6,351 nucleotides of DNA from CAZMLC01 sp964567125 (lineage in GTDB: Bacteria; Verrucomicrobiota; Kiritimatiellia; RFP12; UBA1067): NCBI GenBank assembly GCA_964567125.1, contig CAZMLC010000114.1:1-6351 (forward strand), written 5' to 3'. The position numbers and the translations under genes were made by a program. Positions 5,089 to 6,351 of this stretch are shown here, piece by piece. Under the pieces are notes generated by a model. That model ran no database searches. It saw only the letters and a list, made by a program, of their open reading frames with translations, and had not been told where the DNA came from. The stretch's first letter is position 1; each line of letters starts with the position of its first letter.

Positions 5089-6351
5089 ATGATACAATAT
5101 GGAAGTAGAGGATTTGTCGCGGGTGTGGCGGTTTTTCTGTTCAGCTGCGCGGTCTGGGCGGATGTACGTGTGGCCGGAACGTTGGAGCTCAACGTGGACG
5201 CGGCGACGCTGAGCGCGAACGACGGGGATGTGGTATCGTCCTGGGGTACGTTCACCAATGTGGTGGCCGGTGCTGGCCCGACGTTCAAGACGAACTATTT
5301 CGGTGTGAAATCCGTTTTTTTCGATGGTACGGCAAACAGTGTGCTGGCCTCGGTCCTGCCGTCGGCGCCGATCACTCAGAAGACGACAGCCTTTTCCATG
5401 GAGGCGTGGGTTTGCGCGCCGGCCTTGACCAATGCGATCGGCTGTTATTTGGCGGGAACACGCTATATCACGAGCACGGAAAAGAAGACCATGGCGTTCC
5501 GTTACGATACCAGCAATGCGGCGTTGGATGTCCGTCCGATTTATATCAGTTTTGGCGAACAGCCGGCAACCAATCGCTGGCATCATATCGCGGTGACGCG
5601 CAATGCCATCGGTGTAGTTACCGTCTATCTCAATGGCTCATATTCAGGGGCGCGTGCGCGTGGCGATCATCCGGGATTTGACGGGTCGAGTCCCTACTCA
5701 TTGGGGGGCATTCTGCGCGAAGACTACAGCGCCTACACCCATTTTTTCAGAGGTGCCATTGCGCGCGTGCGGATGCATACGGGGACGCTTTCGGCCAATG
5801 ACGTTCGGTATAATTACTTGTCCGAGGTGGACGCCTATACAGCCGGGCAACGCGCGATGTGGACAGGGGCTGCAAACGTTGAAGGCGCGTGGAACGATGC
5901 AGCGAACTGGGGCGGTGTTGCAACCACGGTGGGCGCTTACGCCAGCATTACGCAGGGGCTTGTCGCGGTGACGAACAACATCACCGGGAGCGGACCGGTG
6001 AATCAGGTCCGGATGGATGCGGGACGGTTGGAGTTCCGGTTGCCTGATCCGGGGTGGGGTATTTTGTCGGTATATTCCATGTATCTTGGCCGCAAAGCAG
6101 GGGATCAGCTCGAATGGAACCTGCGCTCGGGCACAAGCTCAAGCATGACGACGCAGACCAAGTACAACCTCGTGATGGGGCATGACAATGCGCAGGTCGC
6201 TTTGCGGATGGGCGGCGGTGCGCTCAGTGCGCAGTTGTCGGTGATGTATGCCAGCATGATGGGTACAAATGTGACGTGGGCGTTGGGCAACAAGGCCTTT
6301 GTTGATGTCGGGCAGGTTCGCGTTGATCCGAACGGGGCGATGGGACTGACC
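5089..6351 (+). CDS. Exported LamG-domain / beta-strand-repeat protein, N-terminal part
   Basis: The frame runs 421 codons from ATG 5089 without a stop and leaves the window. GGAGG at 5076-5080, 8 bases before the ATG, supports the start. The N-terminus is a signal peptide: a short Arg-containing n-region, the hydrophobic stretch GFVAGVAVFLFSCAVWA, and likely cleavage after Ala24. Residues about 30-245 form a LamG/concanavalin-like domain, with FSMEAWVCAP (102-111), NRWHHIAVTR (162-171), VTVYLNGSYSG (177-187) and FRGAIARVRMHTGTLSANDV (220-239). A WTGAAN...WNDAANWGG segment (258-276) follows, the kind that leads into autotransporter-type beta-strand repeats, and the remainder is Gly/Val-rich and strand-like. 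The protein is exported across the inner membrane; surface location and ligand are unknown. It is divergent from rpmI and belongs to the same broad group as the protein at 1-2403. Confidence 0.88.
   Translation, partial: MIQYGSRGFVAGVAVFLFSCAVWADVRVAGTLELNVDAATLSANDGDVVSSWGTFTNVVAGAGPTFKTNYFGVKSVFFDGTANSVLASVLPSAPITQKTTAFSMEAWVCAPALTNAIGCYLAGTRYITSTEKKTMAFRYDTSNAALDVRPIYISFGEQPATNRWHHIAVTRNAIGVVTVYLNGSYSGARARGDHPGFDGSSPYSLGGILREDYSAYTHFFRGAIARVRMHTGTLSANDVRYNYLSEVDAYTAGQRAMWTGAANVEGAWNDAANWGGVATTVGAYASITQGLVAVTNNITGSGPVNQVRMDAGRLEFRLPDPGWGILSVYSMYLGRKAGDQLEWNLRSGTSSSMTTQTKYNLVMGHDNAQVALRMGGGALSAQLSVMYASMMGTNVTWALGNKAFVDVGQVRVDPNGAMGLT

Noticed and set aside
5047..5586. Minus-strand frames of 97 and 179 residues opposite the second LamG gene
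   Set aside because: The plus strand has a ribosome binding site, a signal peptide and LamG motifs; the minus frames overlap the promoter region and lack family features.

Overview
The window looks like a GC-rich piece of a genome from the PVC group, most plausibly Kiritimatiellota, Lentisphaerota or Verrucomicrobiota. Three things suggest this. The L20 protein starts with a TNAPASR-type N-terminus that I associate with PVC bacteria. Two large exported or surface-type proteins combine LamG-like (concanavalin-like) domains with autotransporter-associated beta-strand repeats. The 100-base run of N points to a draft scaffold or metagenome assembly. The phylum call is inference.

Layout: (i) 1-2403 (+) is the 3' part of a large modular protein whose start lies outside the window. 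It alternates short beta-strand repeats with LamG-like domains and ends in a typical closing segment; an assembly gap interrupts it. (ii) 2501-3568 (+) encodes a DUF2235-family alpha/beta hydrolase with an intact-looking Ser-Asp-His set. (iii) 3653-4207 (+) encodes a purine-type phosphoribosyltransferase. (iv) 4228-4267 is a hairpin flanked by A and T runs that can stop transcription from both sides. (v) 4851-4285 (-) is a compact rpmI-rplT pair (ribosomal proteins L35 and L20), with infC absent from its usual place upstream. (vi) 4852-5088 is a divergent intergenic region with two small hairpins on the rpmI side and a possible promoter on the other side. (vii) 5089-6351 (+) is the 5' part of a second exported LamG protein with a clear signal peptide; it runs off the window.

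The genes do not form one obvious pathway. Two housekeeping functions (ribosome, purine salvage) sit between two members of a lineage-expanded family of exported LamG/beta-repeat proteins, with a stand-alone DUF2235 hydrolase beside one of them. I see no tRNA, rRNA, CRISPR array, insertion sequence or phage gene. I found no convincing new multi-gene system. The points most worth a second look are the repeat-unit architecture and hidden gap of the first protein, the orphan DUF2235 hydrolase, and the structured leader of rpmI-rplT.
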